A DNA stretch of 64,000 nucleotides from RBG-16-66-20 sp035308765. Its GTDB lineage: Bacteria > Pseudomonadota > Gammaproteobacteria > Burkholderiales > SG8-39. The notes beneath the pieces are model-generated. The model was not told where the DNA came from, made no database searches, and saw only the letters and a list, made by a program, of their open reading frames with translations. Positions within the stretch are counted from its first letter, which is position 1. The number at the start of each line of letters is the position of its first letter. The position numbers and the translations under genes are program-made. The stretch covers positions 49,565 to 113,564 of the forward strand of contig DATGGA010000021.1 in assembly GCA_035308765.1 (NCBI GenBank). Direction: 5' to 3'. Of this stretch, positions 1 to 8,739 are shown piece after piece.

Positions 1-93
1 GACGATGTGATCGACAATTCGGGCTCTATTGCGGCACTGCAACAACGGGTGCGCCAGCTGCACGAAAACTACCTGGCACGCACCCAAGCTTAG
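1..93 (+). CDS. coaE: Dephospho-CoA kinase, C-terminal fragment
   Basis: This is the last 30 codons of a gene cut by the window edge, ending in TAG. The fragment opens with DDVIDNSG, the conserved C-terminal motif of dephospho-CoA kinase, and continues into a basic helix (QQRVRQLHENY) usual for the end of CoaE. CoaE phosphorylates dephospho-CoA in the last step of coenzyme A synthesis. The genes that follow, zapD and yacG, are its usual companions in beta- and gammaproteobacteria, which supports the call although the P-loop half is not visible. Confidence 0.85.
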   Translation, partial: DDVIDNSGSIAALQQRVRQLHENYLARTQA

Positions 94-167
94 AAGTCAA
101 TTTGTGTTGATCGCGTAAATCACTCAGAATTCGAGCAATTTCGCCCCTCGGCGAGGCGCGTCTGGCC

Positions 168-926
168 GTGATTACGTATGAGTACCCGCTCAACGAGCGC
201 ATCCGGACCTTGCTGCGCCTGGAGGATCTGTTCGAGCGTTCGCGCCATTTCATCGCGCGCACCGACCCGCTCGATCATCACGTCGCGCTGCTGACACTGT
301 TCGAGATTCTCGAAGTCGCCGGGCGCGCCGATCTCAAGTCCGACCTGCTGCAGGAACTCGAGCGTCAGAAGCAGGTGCTGCTTTCCTTCCGCAACAACCC
401 AGACATTTCCGAAGACGCGCTCTCGGGCGTGCTGCGCGACATCGAGCAGGCGGCGGCGGCGCTGTTCTCCATGACCGGCAGGATCGGCCAGTACCTGCGC
501 GAGAACGAATGGCTGATGTCGATCAAGCAGCGCACCGGGATCCCGGGCGGCGCCTGCGAGTTCGACCTGCCCTCCTACCACTACTGGCTGCACCGGCCTG
601 CCGAGGAGCGCATCGGGCAGCTTGCCGCCTGGACCAGCCCGCTGTACCCCTTGCGCGACGGCACGGCGATCATCCTCCGGATTCTGCGCGAGTCGGGCAA
701 GCCGCAGAGCCTGTCGGCGCCGCTCGGCACCTTCCAGCAGATGCTGGGCGGCAAGACGGCGCAGATGCTGCGCGTGCGCCTGGAGCCCGGATTGCCCTGC
801 GTGCCCGAGATCAGCGCAAACAAGTACGTGCTCAACATCCGCTTCCTGGCCCAGAACGGCGAGGAAACGCGCGCCAAGACCGCCGACTGGGACGTCGGCT
901 TCGAACTCACCTTCTGCAACCTGTGA
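168..926 (+). CDS. zapD: Cell division protein ZapD
   Basis: 252 aa with a GTG start, close to the usual ZapD length of about 250 aa. The protein opens with YEYPLNERIR, the signature start of the ZapD (YacF, DUF1342) family. It continues as a helical N-terminal half with a conserved ERIRTLLRLE segment and a C-terminal beta-rich half ending VGFELTFCNL. ZapD binds the C-terminal tail of FtsZ and bundles filaments at the division ring in the cytoplasm. Its stop overlaps the yacG start (GTGA), so the two are probably translated together. No strong Shine-Dalgarno sequence is visible before the GTG, and no better in-frame start exists nearby. Confidence 0.93.
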   Translation: MITYEYPLNERIRTLLRLEDLFERSRHFIARTDPLDHHVALLTLFEILEVAGRADLKSDLLQELERQKQVLLSFRNNPDISEDALSGVLRDIEQAAAALFSMTGRIGQYLRENEWLMSIKQRTGIPGGACEFDLPSYHYWLHRPAEERIGQLAAWTSPLYPLRDGTAIILRILRESGKPQSLSAPLGTFQQMLGGKTAQMLRVRLEPGLPCVPEISANKYVLNIRFLAQNGEETRAKTADWDVGFELTFCNL

Positions 927-1120
927 AGCTCGTATCGTGCCCGCGCTGTGGCGCGCAGGCGCCGTATGCGCCCGAGAATCCCTGGCGCCCGTTCTGCAGC
1001 GAGCGCTGCAGGACCATCGACCTGGGCAATTGGGCTTCCGAGGCCTACCGCGTGCCCGTGGCGCCCGAATCGCCGGATTCGCCCGACCTTGCGCCAGACG
1101 CCGAGCCGGGCGAGAAATGA
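923..1120 (+). CDS. yacG: DNA gyrase inhibitor YacG (zinc-binding)
   Basis: 65 aa. The GTG start is chosen because it overlaps the zapD stop in a GTGA junction and gives the family's normal length. Four cysteines (C6, C9, C25, C29) form the CPxCG...FCSxRC zinc knuckle of YacG. The segment RTIDLGNWASEAYRVP is the conserved post-zinc region, and the acidic Pro/Asp-rich tail is also typical. In E. coli YacG binds GyrB and blocks gyrase action on DNA. Longer readings of this frame upstream lie inside zapD and are not expected to be translated. Confidence 0.92.
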   Translation: MKLVSCPRCGAQAPYAPENPWRPFCSERCRTIDLGNWASEAYRVPVAPESPDSPDLAPDAEPGEK

Positions 1121-1145
1121 CCGCCGCAGCCCACGGGACACCAGG

Positions 1146-1967
1146 ATGAGCGGCAAGGAATTCGACCCGCAGCTGCAGAAGATGGACGAGGAGCTCGCCG
1201 GCTGGAACGAGCCGGCGGAGCGCTTGCGCGAGGCGCTGAAAAAGGACGAACTGGCGCTCTATTGCCAGCCGATTGCCGCGCTCACCGGAGCGGTGCGGTT
1301 CCCGATGGCCGAACTGCTGGTGCGGTTGCGGGAAGAAGAGAAGGCAATGCTGCCGCCGGGCGATTTCATCCCGGTCTTCGAACACTACGGCATGATGCCC
1401 GAACTGGATCGCTGGGTGGTGCATCAGGCCTTGCGCCACCTTGCGCGCGGTTCGATGGTCCCGCGCTTCGCGGTCAACCTCGCTACCCAAACGGTCGCAG
1501 ACGCGGCGTTTCCCAAATCAGTAGCGATGGAGCTGGTGTCGGCGGGCATCTCGGGTACCGCGCTGCTGTTCGAGGTCAGCGAGGCGGATGTCCTCGCGCG
1601 CCTCGATGCGGTGATCAAATTTTCGACGGCGATCCGCGCCGTCGGTTGCGGCCTGGTGGTGTCCGGCTTCGGCCGCCGAACGGCGACCTTCATGCCGCTG
1701 AAAACCCTGCGGCCCGACTATGTGAAGGTCGACGGCGTCATCGTGCGCAAGCTGCTTACCGCGCCTTCGGCTGAAGCAAAGCTCAGGGCGATCCTGCGCG
1801 TAGGCGAAGTGATGGGCTACCAGGTCATCGCCGAGATGGTCGAAGAGCAGGACATCCTGCTGCGGCTGAAGGCGCTGGGCGTGGCCTACGCGCAGGGCTT
1901 CGGCATCACGCAGCCGCATCCGATCGAGCTGACCCAGCTAGCGCCCGGCTCCGTCCCAGGCGCCTGA
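1146..1967 (+). CDS. Degenerate EAL-domain protein
   Basis: 273 aa from the ATG at 1146, preceded by an AGG-rich segment. After a helical N-terminal stretch (about 1-35) the rest is a single EAL fold. Recognisable phosphodiesterase positions are E56 (AEL in place of EAL), N111, E143 (FEVSE), K194 (VKVD), E230 and Q250-G251. The metal-binding DDFG signature reads SGFG at residues 173-176, so both aspartates are lost and cyclic-di-GMP hydrolysis is unlikely. It more plausibly binds c-di-GMP or a partner protein. No GGDEF, PAS or membrane segment is present. It follows yacG by 25 bp and its end overlaps the convergent Nudix gene by 30 bp. Confidence 0.85.
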   Translation: MSGKEFDPQLQKMDEELAGWNEPAERLREALKKDELALYCQPIAALTGAVRFPMAELLVRLREEEKAMLPPGDFIPVFEHYGMMPELDRWVVHQALRHLARGSMVPRFAVNLATQTVADAAFPKSVAMELVSAGISGTALLFEVSEADVLARLDAVIKFSTAIRAVGCGLVVSGFGRRTATFMPLKTLRPDYVKVDGVIVRKLLTAPSAEAKLRAILRVGEVMGYQVIAEMVEEQDILLRLKALGVAYAQGFGITQPHPIELTQLAPGSVPGA

Positions 1968-2867
1968 AATCATTGCCAGGCCGTGCGCGCCGGCGCGCCT
2001 TGCGTCGTCCAGGTCCGACGCGCGCAGACCGCCGATCGCGTACACCGGGATCGAGGCGCCTTCGGCAATGCGCCTGAAACCGTTCCAGCCGAGCACGGGC
2101 ACCCCGGGATGCGACGGCGTCGCCTTGACCGGCCCCAGCACGACAAAATCCAATCCGATCGCCATGGCGTGCCCCAACTCCTGCACGGAGTGGCAGGAAG
2201 CTGCCATCAACGTGCAATTCGGCCCGCCCTCCGGCCGGGCGCGCAGCGTCATCAGCTGCTCGGCGCTGAAATGGATGCCGTCGACCGCCGGGCCGCCGTT
2301 GACGAGGACCTTGGCACCGTATTGCCTTGCCATGCGGGTTACCACGTAGATCAGCCGCGTGCGCTCCCAGTTATCCTTGTCCCGCACTTGGATCAGGCGC
2401 AGCCCGTCCTTCATCCGCGCCTCGACGCGGGCGAGTTGTTCCGCCGCACCCAGAGATTGCGCATCGGTGATCGCGTATTCAAGCGGCAACGCAAGCGAGG
2501 CGAGCACCGGACCGTTGGCGGGCAGCATCGGTTCGGCGATCGGCGCGTCCAGCCGCTGCCAGACAAACGCCTGCCCTTCCCTCGACTTCGGCTGGCCCGA
2601 CCATTCCACGACGCGGAAGAAATGGAGCATCACGGTCGCGTGCTCGTAGATGTGTGCGCGGGTGACCCAGGGGTAGGCACGCCGCACTTCGATGCCGAGC
2701 TCTTCACGGAGTTCCCTCGCGAGCGCGTTCGCCGCGGATTCGCCGACCTCGATTTTTCCTCCGGGAAATTCCCACCAGCCGGCGTAGACCTTGCCGGCGG
2801 GCCGCTGCGCGAGCAGAAAGCTGCCGTCGGGGCGCTCAATCACCGCCGCCGCGACTTCGACCGGCAT
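1938..2867 (-). CDS. Nudix hydrolase fused to a ThiE-like domain
   Basis: 309 aa. Residues 1-130 are a MutT-type Nudix domain with a complete Nudix box at 37-59 (G37, E43, R51-E52, E55-E56, G58), and the GWWEFPGGK approach typical of 8-oxo-dGTP hydrolases. Residues 145-305 resemble thiamine phosphate synthase, with QVRDKD, a VVLGPVKATPSHPG phosphate loop and a YAIGGL strand. The ThiE pyrimidine-binding region is altered (LVNGG where ThiE has IND), so synthase activity is uncertain. Nudix-ThiE fusions are known in proteobacteria. The start lies 1 bp after the end of the upstream ATPase gene, so the two are co-transcribed. Confidence 0.88.
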   Translation of the reverse strand: MPVEVAAAVIERPDGSFLLAQRPAGKVYAGWWEFPGGKIEVGESAANALARELREELGIEVRRAYPWVTRAHIYEHATVMLHFFRVVEWSGQPKSREGQAFVWQRLDAPIAEPMLPANGPVLASLALPLEYAITDAQSLGAAEQLARVEARMKDGLRLIQVRDKDNWERTRLIYVVTRMARQYGAKVLVNGGPAVDGIHFSAEQLMTLRARPEGGPNCTLMAASCHSVQELGHAMAIGLDFVVLGPVKATPSHPGVPVLGWNGFRRIAEGASIPVYAIGGLRASDLDDARRAGAHGLAMISGAWDGAGR

Positions 2868-2868
2868 G

Positions 2869-3720
2869 CTACTTCTTCTTGCTGTGTTTGCCCGCCCAGT
2901 CCCTGGCGAATTGGTAGGCGACGCGGCCGCTGCGCGAGCCGCGCTGCAGCGACCACTGCAGGGCTTCTTCCTTCGAGCCTTCGACCGCTTTTGCAGGACA
3001 GTCGAAGGACTTCAACCAGTGCGCGATGATCGCAAGGTATTCGTCCTGGTCGAACGGATAGAACGAAACCCACAGGCCGAAGCGCTCCGACAGCGAAATC
3101 TTCTCCTCCACCGTCTCGCCCGGGTGGATCTCGTCGCCGAGGTACCTGGTCTCGAGGTTCTCGGCCATGTACTCCGGCATCAGGTGGCGGCGGTTGGACG
3201 TGGCGTAGATCAGCATGTTCTCGGCGGTGGTCGAAATCGAGCCGTCGAGCGCGACCTTGAGCGCGATGTAGCCTTCCTCGGCACCATGGAAGGAGAGATC
3301 GTCGCAAAACACGAGAAAGCGCTCTGCGCGCCCAGCGACGCTGTCGACGATGGCCGGCAGGTCCGCGAGGTCGCTTTTCTCGACCTCGATCAGGCGCAGG
3401 CCCTGTTTGCTGTACTTGTTGAGCAGGCCTTTCACGATCGAACTCTTGCCGGTGCCGCGCGCCCCCGTGAGCAGCACGTTGTTCGCCGGCCGGCCCTCAA
3501 GGAACTGGCGCGTGTTCTGCTCCACCTTGCCGATCTGCGCCTGGATACCCTGCAGGTCCGACAGCTTCATGCGGTGCACGTAGCGCACCGGCTGCAGCCA
3601 GCCACCACGCGCGCCTCTGCGCCAGCGGAAAGCAATGCTCGCCTTCCAGTCGGTCGGCGGCGGTGGCGGCGGCAGCAGCTGCTCCAGCCGTTCCAGGATT
3701 TTCTGCAGGTCCTTGCTCAC
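2869..3720 (-). CDS. DUF815-family AAA ATPase
   Basis: 283 aa from a GTG that overlaps the argJ stop in a GTGA junction. A longer in-frame start 54 bp upstream would lie inside argJ and is less likely. Walker A is GARGTGKS at residues 86-93 and Walker B is FLVFCDDLSF. The segments IYATSNRRHLMPE and FGLWVSFYPFDQDEYL are hallmarks of the DUF815 branch of AAA ATPases. A hexaproline run (about 17-22) follows a short N-terminal helix. The biochemical role of the family is not established; its genes commonly sit beside argJ and Nudix genes in betaproteobacteria, as here. Confidence 0.88.
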   Translation of the reverse strand: MSKDLQKILERLEQLLPPPPPPTDWKASIAFRWRRGARGGWLQPVRYVHRMKLSDLQGIQAQIGKVEQNTRQFLEGRPANNVLLTGARGTGKSSIVKGLLNKYSKQGLRLIEVEKSDLADLPAIVDSVAGRAERFLVFCDDLSFHGAEEGYIALKVALDGSISTTAENMLIYATSNRRHLMPEYMAENLETRYLGDEIHPGETVEEKISLSERFGLWVSFYPFDQDEYLAIIAHWLKSFDCPAKAVEGSKEEALQWSLQRGSRSGRVAYQFARDWAGKHSKKK

Positions 3721-4928
3721 GACCGGTACTCCGCGTTGATCTTGACGTAGTCGTAGGAAAAATCGCAGGTCCATACCGTGGCCGAGGCCTTGCCGCGGTT
3801 TAGGACTGCGCGCACCGTAAATTCCGGCTTCTTCATGGCCCGCGCGCCCTGCTCTTCCGTGTACAGCGCATCCCTGCCCCCCGAGCGCGCCGCGCGCACT
3901 TCGTCGATGTAGAGGTCGACCTTGTCCGTATCGAGGTCACCGACGCCGCCATTGCCGATAGCGCAAAGTATGCGCCCGAGGTTGGGGTCGGAAGCGAAGA
4001 ACGCGGTCTTCACCAGGGGCGAGTGCGCGATCGCGTAGGCCACCCCGCGGCACTCCGCCATGCTGCGCCCCTTTTCCACGATCACCGTGACGAACTTGGT
4101 CGCGCCTTCGCCGTCGCGAACGATGGCCTGGGCCAACTTTCGGGCAACGAGGGTGATGGCTTGTTCCAGAATGGAAAGATCTTTCCTTGAAGAAACCGAA
4201 GGGCCCTTTCCCGTCGAGATCAGCATGAACGAGTCGTTGGTGGAGGTATCCCCGTCCACCGTGACGCAATTGAACGATTTGTCGGCGACCGCCCTCACCA
4301 TCCGGTTCAAGGCGCCGCCCGAAATCTTCGCATCGGTCGCGACGAAACCCAGCATGGTCGCCATATCCGGATGGATCATGCCGGAGCCCTTGGAAATCCC
4401 CGTAACCACCGCCTCGCCGCCGGAAAGCTTCACTTTTCTGGAGCAGGCTTTCGGCACCGTATCGGTGGTCATGATCGCTTCAGCCGCCGAGGCCCAGTTG
4501 TCGGCGCGCATGTCGGCGATGGCGGCCGGAATGCCGGCGACGATCCGGTCGACGGGCAACGGCTCCATGATCACGCCAGTTGAAAACGGCAGTATCCGGA
4601 CCGCCTTGGTCCTCATTTTTTCCGCAACCGCCTGGCAAACCTTCAAGGCGCGCTGCAATCCGTCCTTGCCCGTTCCGGCATTTGCGTTGCCCGTATTTAC
4701 GACCAATGCATTGACGGAATTCCTGAGATGCTTCTTCGCCAGGATCACGGGAGCCGCGCAAAAGCGGTTTTTCGTGAACACGCCCGCCACGACAGCGCCG
4801 GGCGCCAGGCGCATCACCAGCAGGTCCTTGCAGTCCGGCTTCTTGATGCCCGCCATCGCAACGCCCAGTTCGACGCCGGGAACGGGGTGGAGCGACTTCG
4901 GATCGGGAGGCGGCAGATTCACCGCCAT
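3717..4928 (-). CDS. argJ: Glutamate N-acetyltransferase / amino-acid acetyltransferase ArgJ
   Basis: 403 aa from the ATG that overlaps the secA stop by one base (TGATG). ArgJ transfers acetyl from N-acetylornithine to glutamate, recycling the acetyl group in arginine synthesis; bifunctional forms also use acetyl-CoA. The self-cleavage site is visible as DMATMLGF with the nucleophile Thr191, and KGSGMIHP just before it is the conserved loop. The end, FSYDYVKINAEYRS, matches the family C-terminus. A seven-residue longer start inside secA is possible but unneeded. It sits in the minus-strand run secA-argJ-DUF815-Nudix. Confidence 0.95.
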   Translation of the reverse strand: MAVNLPPPDPKSLHPVPGVELGVAMAGIKKPDCKDLLVMRLAPGAVVAGVFTKNRFCAAPVILAKKHLRNSVNALVVNTGNANAGTGKDGLQRALKVCQAVAEKMRTKAVRILPFSTGVIMEPLPVDRIVAGIPAAIADMRADNWASAAEAIMTTDTVPKACSRKVKLSGGEAVVTGISKGSGMIHPDMATMLGFVATDAKISGGALNRMVRAVADKSFNCVTVDGDTSTNDSFMLISTGKGPSVSSRKDLSILEQAITLVARKLAQAIVRDGEGATKFVTVIVEKGRSMAECRGVAYAIAHSPLVKTAFFASDPNLGRILCAIGNGGVGDLDTDKVDLYIDEVRAARSGGRDALYTEEQGARAMKKPEFTVRAVLNRGKASATVWTCDFSYDYVKINAEYRS

Positions 4929-7666
4929 CAGGCCAGTTTCCCGTGGCAATGCTTGTACTTCTTGCCCGAGCCGCAGGGGCAGGGATCATTGCGGCCGACT
5001 TTCTGCGCCGGGCGCGTCGCGGGCTGCGCGGCGGGCAGTCGCTTCTTGTCGCCATCGGTCCCGGCGAGCGCCTCTTCGTAGTCGGCGTGCTGCAGGCGCA
5101 CGTTTTCCACATGCGGCTTGTCGTCGACCTGCGGCACTTCCTCAGCGGCGCGGATTTCCACCGTGGTCAGCGTCTTGATCACCTCGAGCTTGACGGCTTC
5201 GAGCATGGCGCCGAAAAGCTCGAAGGCTTCGCGCTTGTATTCCTGCTTCGGGTTCTTCTGTGCATAGCCGCGCAGGTGTATGCCCTGCCGCAGGTGATCC
5301 AGCGCCGCGAGGTGCTCGCGGTAGTGCGCGTCCAGGATCTGCAGCGTCACATAGCGTTCGTACTGGCGGAACGAGGCCCGCGCAGAGTCCGGGATCTTGG
5401 CTTTGTAGGCCTCGTCGGCACGTTGCGTGATGCGTTCCAGCATGACCTCGTCGGTCAGCTCGGGCTCCTTCTCGAGCCAGTCCTTGATCGGCAGTTGCAG
5501 CCTCAACTCCGCGTTCAGCGCAGTCTCGAGGCCGGCGATGTCCCACTGCTCTTCGACGCTCTCCTCCGGTACGTACTGGCGGAAAAGATCAGTGGCCACT
5601 CCCGCGCGCAGGTCGGTAATCCGCGGCGATACGTCGTCCGACTCCAGCAGCTCGTTGCGCAGCGCATAGATGGTTTTTCTTTGGTCGTTGGCGACGTCGT
5701 CGTACTCGAGCAGCTGCTTGCGCATGTCGAAGTTCCTCGCCTCGACCTTCCGCTGTGCGCTCTCGATCGAGCGCGTGACCATCGAATGCTCGATCGCCTC
5801 GCCCTCGGGCATCTTGAGCATCACCATGATGCGGTTGATGCGGTCGCCCGCGAAGATGCGCAGCAGCGGATCCTCCAGCGCCATGAAGAAGCGCGAACTG
5901 CCCGGGTCGCCCTGGCGCCCGGAGCGGCCGCGCAGCTGGTTGTCCACGCGGCGCGACTCGTGGCGCTCGGTGCCGACGATATGTAATCCCCCCGCGCCTA
6001 TCACCTTGTCGTGCAGCGACTGCCATTCGCCGCGCAGCTTCTCGACGCGCGCGAGCCTGTCGGCGTCGCTCAGGCCTTCGGTCGCCTCGACCAGCTCGAC
6101 CTGCTTTTCGACGTTGCCGCCAAGCACGATGTCCGTGCCGCGGCCGGCCATGTTGGTCGCGATGGTGACCATCTGGGGCCGTCCGGCCTGCGCCACGATC
6201 TCGGCCTCGCGCGCGTGCTGCTTGGCGTTCAGTACCTGGTGCGGCAGCTTTTCCTTCTCTAGCATCGCAGAGAGCAGCTCGGAATTCTCGATCGAGGTGG
6301 TACCCACCAGCACCGGCTGGCCGCGCTCGTAGCAGTCCTGGATCTCCTCGACGATCGCCTTGTTCTTTTCCTTGGAAGTGCGGTAGACCAGGTCCAGCCC
6401 GTCTTCGCGGATCATCTTCTTGTGCGTGGGCACGACAACCGTCTCCAGCCCGTAGATTTCCTGGAACTCGTAGGCCTCCGTATCCGCGGTGCCGGTCATG
6501 CCGGCGAGCTTGGTGTACATGCGGAAGTAGTTCTGGAACGTAATCGAGGCCAGCGTCTGGTTCTCGTTCTGGATCGCGACTTTCTCCTTCGCCTCGACAG
6601 CCTGGTGCAGGCCGTCGGACCAGCGCCGCCCCACCATCAGGCGCCCGGTGAATTCGTCGACGATGATCACCTCGCCATCCTGCACCACGTAGTGCTGGTC
6701 GCGGTGGAACAGGTAATGCGCGCGCAGCGCCGCATAGAGGTGGTGCACAAGATTGATGTACGCCGGCTCGTAGAGGCTCGCGCCCTGCGGCAGCAGGCCG
6801 ACGCGCGCGAGGATTTCCTCGGCCTTCTGGTGCCCGGCTTCGGACAGCAGGACCTGGTGGTTCTTTTCGTCGACGAAGAAGTCGCCGGGCGGCTCGGGCT
6901 GGTCCTGCTTCTTCTCCTCTTTCTGCGGCGTGAGCAGCGGCGCCACGTCGTTCATCCGGTAGTAGACTTCGGTGCGGTCCTCCGCCTGCCCGGAAATGAT
7001 GAGGGGCGTGCGCGCTTCATCGATCAGGATGGAATCCACCTCGTCGACGATGCCGTAGGTGAGCTTCCTCTGGTATCGCTCTTCGACGCGCATCGCCATG
7101 TTGTCGCGCAGGTAGTCGAAGCCGAATTCGTTGTTGGTGCCGTACGTGATGTCCGCCCGGTAGGCATTGCGCTTGTCCTCCGGTTCCATCTGCGGAATGT
7201 TGACGCCCACCGTGAAGCCGAGAAAGCCGTACAGCTTCCCCATCCACTCGGCGTCGCGCTTCGCCAGGTAGTCGTTCACGGTAACGATATGCACGCCGTT
7301 GCCGGGGAGCGCGTTCAGGTAGGCGGGCAGGGTCGCGACCAGCGTCTTGCCTTCGCCCGTGCGCATCTCGGCGATCTTGCCGTCGTGCAGGACCATGCCG
7401 CCTACCAGCTGGACATCGAAGTGGCGCATGCGCAGCGAGCGCTTGCCCGCTTCGCGCACCACTGCGAAGGCTTCGGGCAGGAGGTCGTCCAGCGTCGCGC
7501 CTTCGGCGAGGCGCCTCTTGAACTCGGCCGTCTTGCCCCGCAGCGCGCCGTCGGACAGCCTGGCGATCTCGGGCTCAAGCGTGTTGATGCGGGCGACGTT
7601 GCGCGAGTACTGCTTTAGCAGCCGGTCATTGCGGCTGCCGAAGATTTTTGTGAGGACGTTGATCAT
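4928..7666 (-). CDS. secA: Preprotein translocase ATPase SecA
   Basis: 912 aa, full length. Walker A is MRTGEGKT at 101-108. The helicase-like DEVDSILIDEARTPLIISG segment, the GRGTDIVLGGN motif and the HESRRVDNQLRGRSGRQGDPG signature are all intact. The C-terminus carries the zinc-binding tail CPCGSGKKYKHCHG, which binds SecB and phospholipid. SecA drives post-translational export through SecYEG. It heads a compact minus-strand operon with argJ. Upstream lies a 75-bp gap before the M23 peptidase gene, which holds a possible -10 element. Confidence 0.98.
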   Translation of the reverse strand: MINVLTKIFGSRNDRLLKQYSRNVARINTLEPEIARLSDGALRGKTAEFKRRLAEGATLDDLLPEAFAVVREAGKRSLRMRHFDVQLVGGMVLHDGKIAEMRTGEGKTLVATLPAYLNALPGNGVHIVTVNDYLAKRDAEWMGKLYGFLGFTVGVNIPQMEPEDKRNAYRADITYGTNNEFGFDYLRDNMAMRVEERYQRKLTYGIVDEVDSILIDEARTPLIISGQAEDRTEVYYRMNDVAPLLTPQKEEKKQDQPEPPGDFFVDEKNHQVLLSEAGHQKAEEILARVGLLPQGASLYEPAYINLVHHLYAALRAHYLFHRDQHYVVQDGEVIIVDEFTGRLMVGRRWSDGLHQAVEAKEKVAIQNENQTLASITFQNYFRMYTKLAGMTGTADTEAYEFQEIYGLETVVVPTHKKMIREDGLDLVYRTSKEKNKAIVEEIQDCYERGQPVLVGTTSIENSELLSAMLEKEKLPHQVLNAKQHAREAEIVAQAGRPQMVTIATNMAGRGTDIVLGGNVEKQVELVEATEGLSDADRLARVEKLRGEWQSLHDKVIGAGGLHIVGTERHESRRVDNQLRGRSGRQGDPGSSRFFMALEDPLLRIFAGDRINRIMVMLKMPEGEAIEHSMVTRSIESAQRKVEARNFDMRKQLLEYDDVANDQRKTIYALRNELLESDDVSPRITDLRAGVATDLFRQYVPEESVEEQWDIAGLETALNAELRLQLPIKDWLEKEPELTDEVMLERITQRADEAYKAKIPDSARASFRQYERYVTLQILDAHYREHLAALDHLRQGIHLRGYAQKNPKQEYKREAFELFGAMLEAVKLEVIKTLTTVEIRAAEEVPQVDDKPHVENVRLQHADYEEALAGTDGDKKRLPAAQPATRPAQKVGRNDPCPCGSGKKYKHCHGKLA

Positions 7667-7708
7667 GAACGCGGGGGCGCGGGTGTTCTAACCCCCGGGA
7701 AAAATGCG

Positions 7709-7714
7709 ATTTTA
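7709..7714 (-). promoter_or_regulatory. Candidate secA -10 element
   Basis: The minus strand reads TAAAAT in a TGTTAAAATCGC context, about 36 bases before the secA ATG after allowing for the usual 6-7 base gap to +1. No convincing -35 was found. It is called mainly because such hexamers are rare in this GC-rich DNA and recur before other transcription units in the window. Confidence 0.3.
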
Positions 7715-7741
7715 ACATGCCGAGGCCGGCCCGGACTGGGT

Positions 7742-8713
7742 CTACTTGGCTTTCGCGAGCTGGCCGCCCAGCGTGCGGGTGTTTGGCATCTGCGGGTTCG
7801 CCGCGAGCAGGAATTTGATCGGGTTCTGCGCTGCGCCGTGGAAACGCACTTCGAAATGCAGGTGCGGCCCGGTGACGCGTCCCGTATTGCCGCTGTCGGC
7901 GATATGCCGGCCCCGCTGCACTATGTCGCCCTCTTTCACCAGTACCTTGGAAAGATGGGCGTAACGCGTTACCAGGTCGTTGCCGTGATCGATATCGATC
8001 ATGTTGCCGTACTGCGGGTGGAAGCCGGCGAACTGCACCACGCCGCCGGCGGCCGCTACCACGGGCGTGCCGACATCGACAACGAAGTCGACGCCTTCAT
8101 GCATCGCTTGCTGTCCGGTGAAGGGGTCGATGCGCATGCCGAAAGTCGACGCGTTGTACTGCGCGTTCACCGGCATCATGGTTGGCATCGCTTTTTTACG
8201 CACGGTCTGTTCAAACAATTGGGCATCGAGCACGCCCAGCATGTCGCTGCGGTTTTCCATCTGCCGCGACAGATTGGCAACCCTCTGGTTGAATTCGGTG
8301 AACGTCAAATTCTGCGGCGGCATGGTCGTCGACGGTGCACCGCCCATCCCGGGTTTCTCGGAAAAGCGCAGGTCCGCCGGTTTGATGCCCGCCATGGCCG
8401 ACAACCTCTCCCCCAGCGCATCCAGGCGGCTCAACTGTGCCTGCATTTCACCGATCTTCACTGCCATCGCGTTTAGATTCTGCTGCATGAATTCGCGCGA
8501 GCGATCGGACTCGCCCTGCTGTGCGGCGAGCACCATTTCGCGTACCAACGGGATTTTCAGATCGACGGCAAAACGCAGGCTGATCCAGTAGAGCGCGCCG
8601 GTCAGGCCGACAAGCACGATCAGCGCTACGGCGGCCATGGCAAGCGCATGACGCGGCGAAAACGTCATCGAGCGCGCCTTTGCCAGCCGGCTGGAGATCA
8701 ATATAACCTGCAC
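7742..8713 (-). CDS. M23-family metallopeptidase (murein hydrolase type)
   Basis: 323 aa. The GTG start is supported by a GGAGG Shine-Dalgarno sequence about five bases upstream; an internal ATG at codon 16 is an alternative. There is one membrane segment (about 24-46), a periplasmic helical stretch (about 60-110, probably coiled coil), then a LytM/M23 domain at about 195-305. The zinc ligands and catalytic histidines are visible: H205 and D209 (HEGVD), H253 (YAHL), H284 and H286 (HLH). The site is complete, so an active peptidoglycan endopeptidase anchored in the inner membrane is likely, unlike degenerate EnvC-type activators. It is divergent from the DciA-like gene. Confidence 0.9.
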   Translation of the reverse strand: MQVILISSRLAKARSMTFSPRHALAMAAVALIVLVGLTGALYWISLRFAVDLKIPLVREMVLAAQQGESDRSREFMQQNLNAMAVKIGEMQAQLSRLDALGERLSAMAGIKPADLRFSEKPGMGGAPSTTMPPQNLTFTEFNQRVANLSRQMENRSDMLGVLDAQLFEQTVRKKAMPTMMPVNAQYNASTFGMRIDPFTGQQAMHEGVDFVVDVGTPVVAAAGGVVQFAGFHPQYGNMIDIDHGNDLVTRYAHLSKVLVKEGDIVQRGRHIADSGNTGRVTGPHLHFEVRFHGAAQNPIKFLLAANPQMPNTRTLGGQLAKAK

Positions 8714-8739
8714 GTTGCCTCCACTGAACCCCTCTTCCC

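Noticed and set aside
6422..7618. Long open frame on the plus strand opposite secA (398 codons).
   Set aside because: It lies entirely antisense to secA with biased composition typical of GC-rich shadow frames, and has no recognisable motif.
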